6,223 bases of DNA from PCC-7336 sp039817825 (GTDB lineage: Bacteria; Cyanobacteriota; Cyanobacteriia; Thermostichales; PCC-7336). The stretch spans positions 1 through 6,223 of the forward strand of contig JBCBVA010000163.1 of NCBI GenBank assembly GCA_039817825.1, given 5' to 3'. A program made the position numbers and the translations under genes. The notes beneath the pieces were generated by a model, which was not told the origin of the DNA, did no database searches, and saw only the letters and a program-made list of their open reading frames with translations. The first letter of the stretch is position 1; each line of letters opens with the position of its first letter. Shown here one piece after another: positions 5,975 through 6,223 of the stretch.

Positions 5975-5986
5975 AAACGTACGTTT
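5975..5986. promoter_or_regulatory. Palindromic operator O2 (AAACGTACGTTT)
   Basis: This is an exact second copy of the 12-bp palindrome, 116 bp from the first (start to start) and 48 bp before the ATG at 6035. Its right edge overlaps a -35-like TTGACT (5985-5990). No strong -10 follows at 16-18 bp. Two identical perfect 12-mers within 130 bp are very unlikely by chance, which makes a shared binding protein the best explanation. Confidence 0.7.
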
Positions 5987-6034
5987 GACTTGTTGGCGAC
6001 ATTCATCAGTACCACTACCTCACACAGCACTGGC

Positions 6035-6223
6035 ATGACTCTCCCCACCGCACTATCCAAATCCACCCAGACAGAAGCCCTTGCAGCGCCGCCTGGTTGC
6101 TCGCGCCGGACTCGCTCCTCCTCTCGGTTGTGGGTGTGGGTGGGTGTCTGTGGCCTATTGCTGTCTGGGTTGGCTGTTGCCAGGCTCGGGAGTTCAGTTG
6201 CACAAGGAGAGGCCGAGTCCCAA
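6035..6223 (+). CDS. N-terminus of a membrane-anchored or exported protein, possibly an efflux adaptor (3' end outside window)
   Basis: From ATG 6035 the frame stays open for 63 codons to the window edge. The product has a polar N-terminal tail, a basic patch CSRRTRSSSR (22-31), one hydrophobic helix (about 32-49, rich in Trp, Val, Gly and Leu) and then a polar stretch SSVAQGEAESQ. By the positive-inside rule the tail is cytoplasmic and the rest lies beyond the inner membrane. SSVAQ could be a signal-peptidase site. This start resembles HlyD/AcrA-type periplasmic adaptor subunits, and a divergent TetR gene with shared operators supports an efflux role. No adaptor core domain is inside the window, so the identity is inference. 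No Shine-Dalgarno sequence precedes the ATG, and in-frame TTG codons at 5990 and 5993 are alternatives. The arginine pair lacks the rest of a Tat motif. Confidence 0.7.
   Translation, partial: MTLPTALSKSTQTEALAAPPGCSRRTRSSSRLWVWVGVCGLLLSGLAVARLGSSVAQGEAESQ

Larger units (their letters stand above)
5623..6034. other. Control region between tetR and the divergent gene
   Basis: About 410 nt hold no convincing gene. From left to right they contain the tetR leader and -10 box, two adjacent inverted repeats (5657-5694), an uninformative stretch (5695-5820), a -10-like TATATT abutting the first AAACGTACGTTT, about 100 nt of AT-rich DNA, the second AAACGTACGTTT overlapping a -35-like TTGACT, and the leader of the + strand gene. 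A 46-codon open frame at 5733-5873 is judged non-coding. Confidence 0.6.

Noticed and set aside
5857..6203. Minus-strand frames across the operator region and over the start of the + strand gene
   Set aside because: One runs through both palindromes and the other is antisense to the hydrophobic helix of the + strand gene. Neither has a start signal or family features.
1..6223. CRISPR array, tRNA, rRNA, insertion sequence or attachment site
   Set aside because: No regularly spaced repeats, cloverleaf, rRNA signature, transposase or terminal repeats with target duplications were seen in the window.

Overview
The window is cyanobacterial chromosomal DNA. The best evidence is the octamer GCGATCGC (HIP1), which occurs eight times in the first 3.9 kb where about 0.1 copy is expected by chance in the whole window. 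A murC-murB pair joined by a TAATG junction and a cyanobacterial-looking methionine aminopeptidase agree with this. The species cannot be read from the sequence. Most of the window is ordinary core-genome material, and I do not see a clear novel multi-gene system. The most interesting parts are the control DNA around the TetR gene and a small two-gene unit at the left.

Left part (1-1266): an AT-rich (about 39% GC) C-terminal gene fragment on the + strand runs tail-to-tail into a two-gene minus-strand unit, with the stop codons overlapping. In transcription order the unit is a YkgJ-type cysteine-cluster protein (862-1266) and then a macro-domain protein (180-830), 31 nt apart. The fragment (1-183) is not in an obvious family.

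Middle (1267-3875): a divergent intergenic region separates that unit from murC-murB. It carries an imperfect 16-bp palindrome, a probable murC -10 box, a leader stem-loop and a strong Shine-Dalgarno sequence. MurC (UDP-MurNAc:L-alanine ligase) and MurB (UDP-N-acetylenolpyruvoylglucosamine reductase) make and then use UDP-MurNAc in cytoplasmic peptidoglycan precursor synthesis. Both have intact catalytic motifs.

Right part (3876-6223): a 260-nt spacer precedes map (type I methionine aminopeptidase). It has a possible 38-residue N-terminal extension and ends 5 nt from the convergent tetR gene. The TetR regulator looks PsrA-like. Upstream of it lie about 410 nt of control DNA with two tandem inverted repeats near the tetR promoter and two identical perfect 12-bp palindromes, AAACGTACGTTT, 116 bp apart. 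The second palindrome lies just upstream of a + strand gene whose first 63 codons run off the window. That gene starts with a basic N-terminus and one hydrophobic segment, as in periplasmic adaptor subunits of efflux pumps. The arrangement fits a TetR repressor controlling a divergent export gene and possibly itself.
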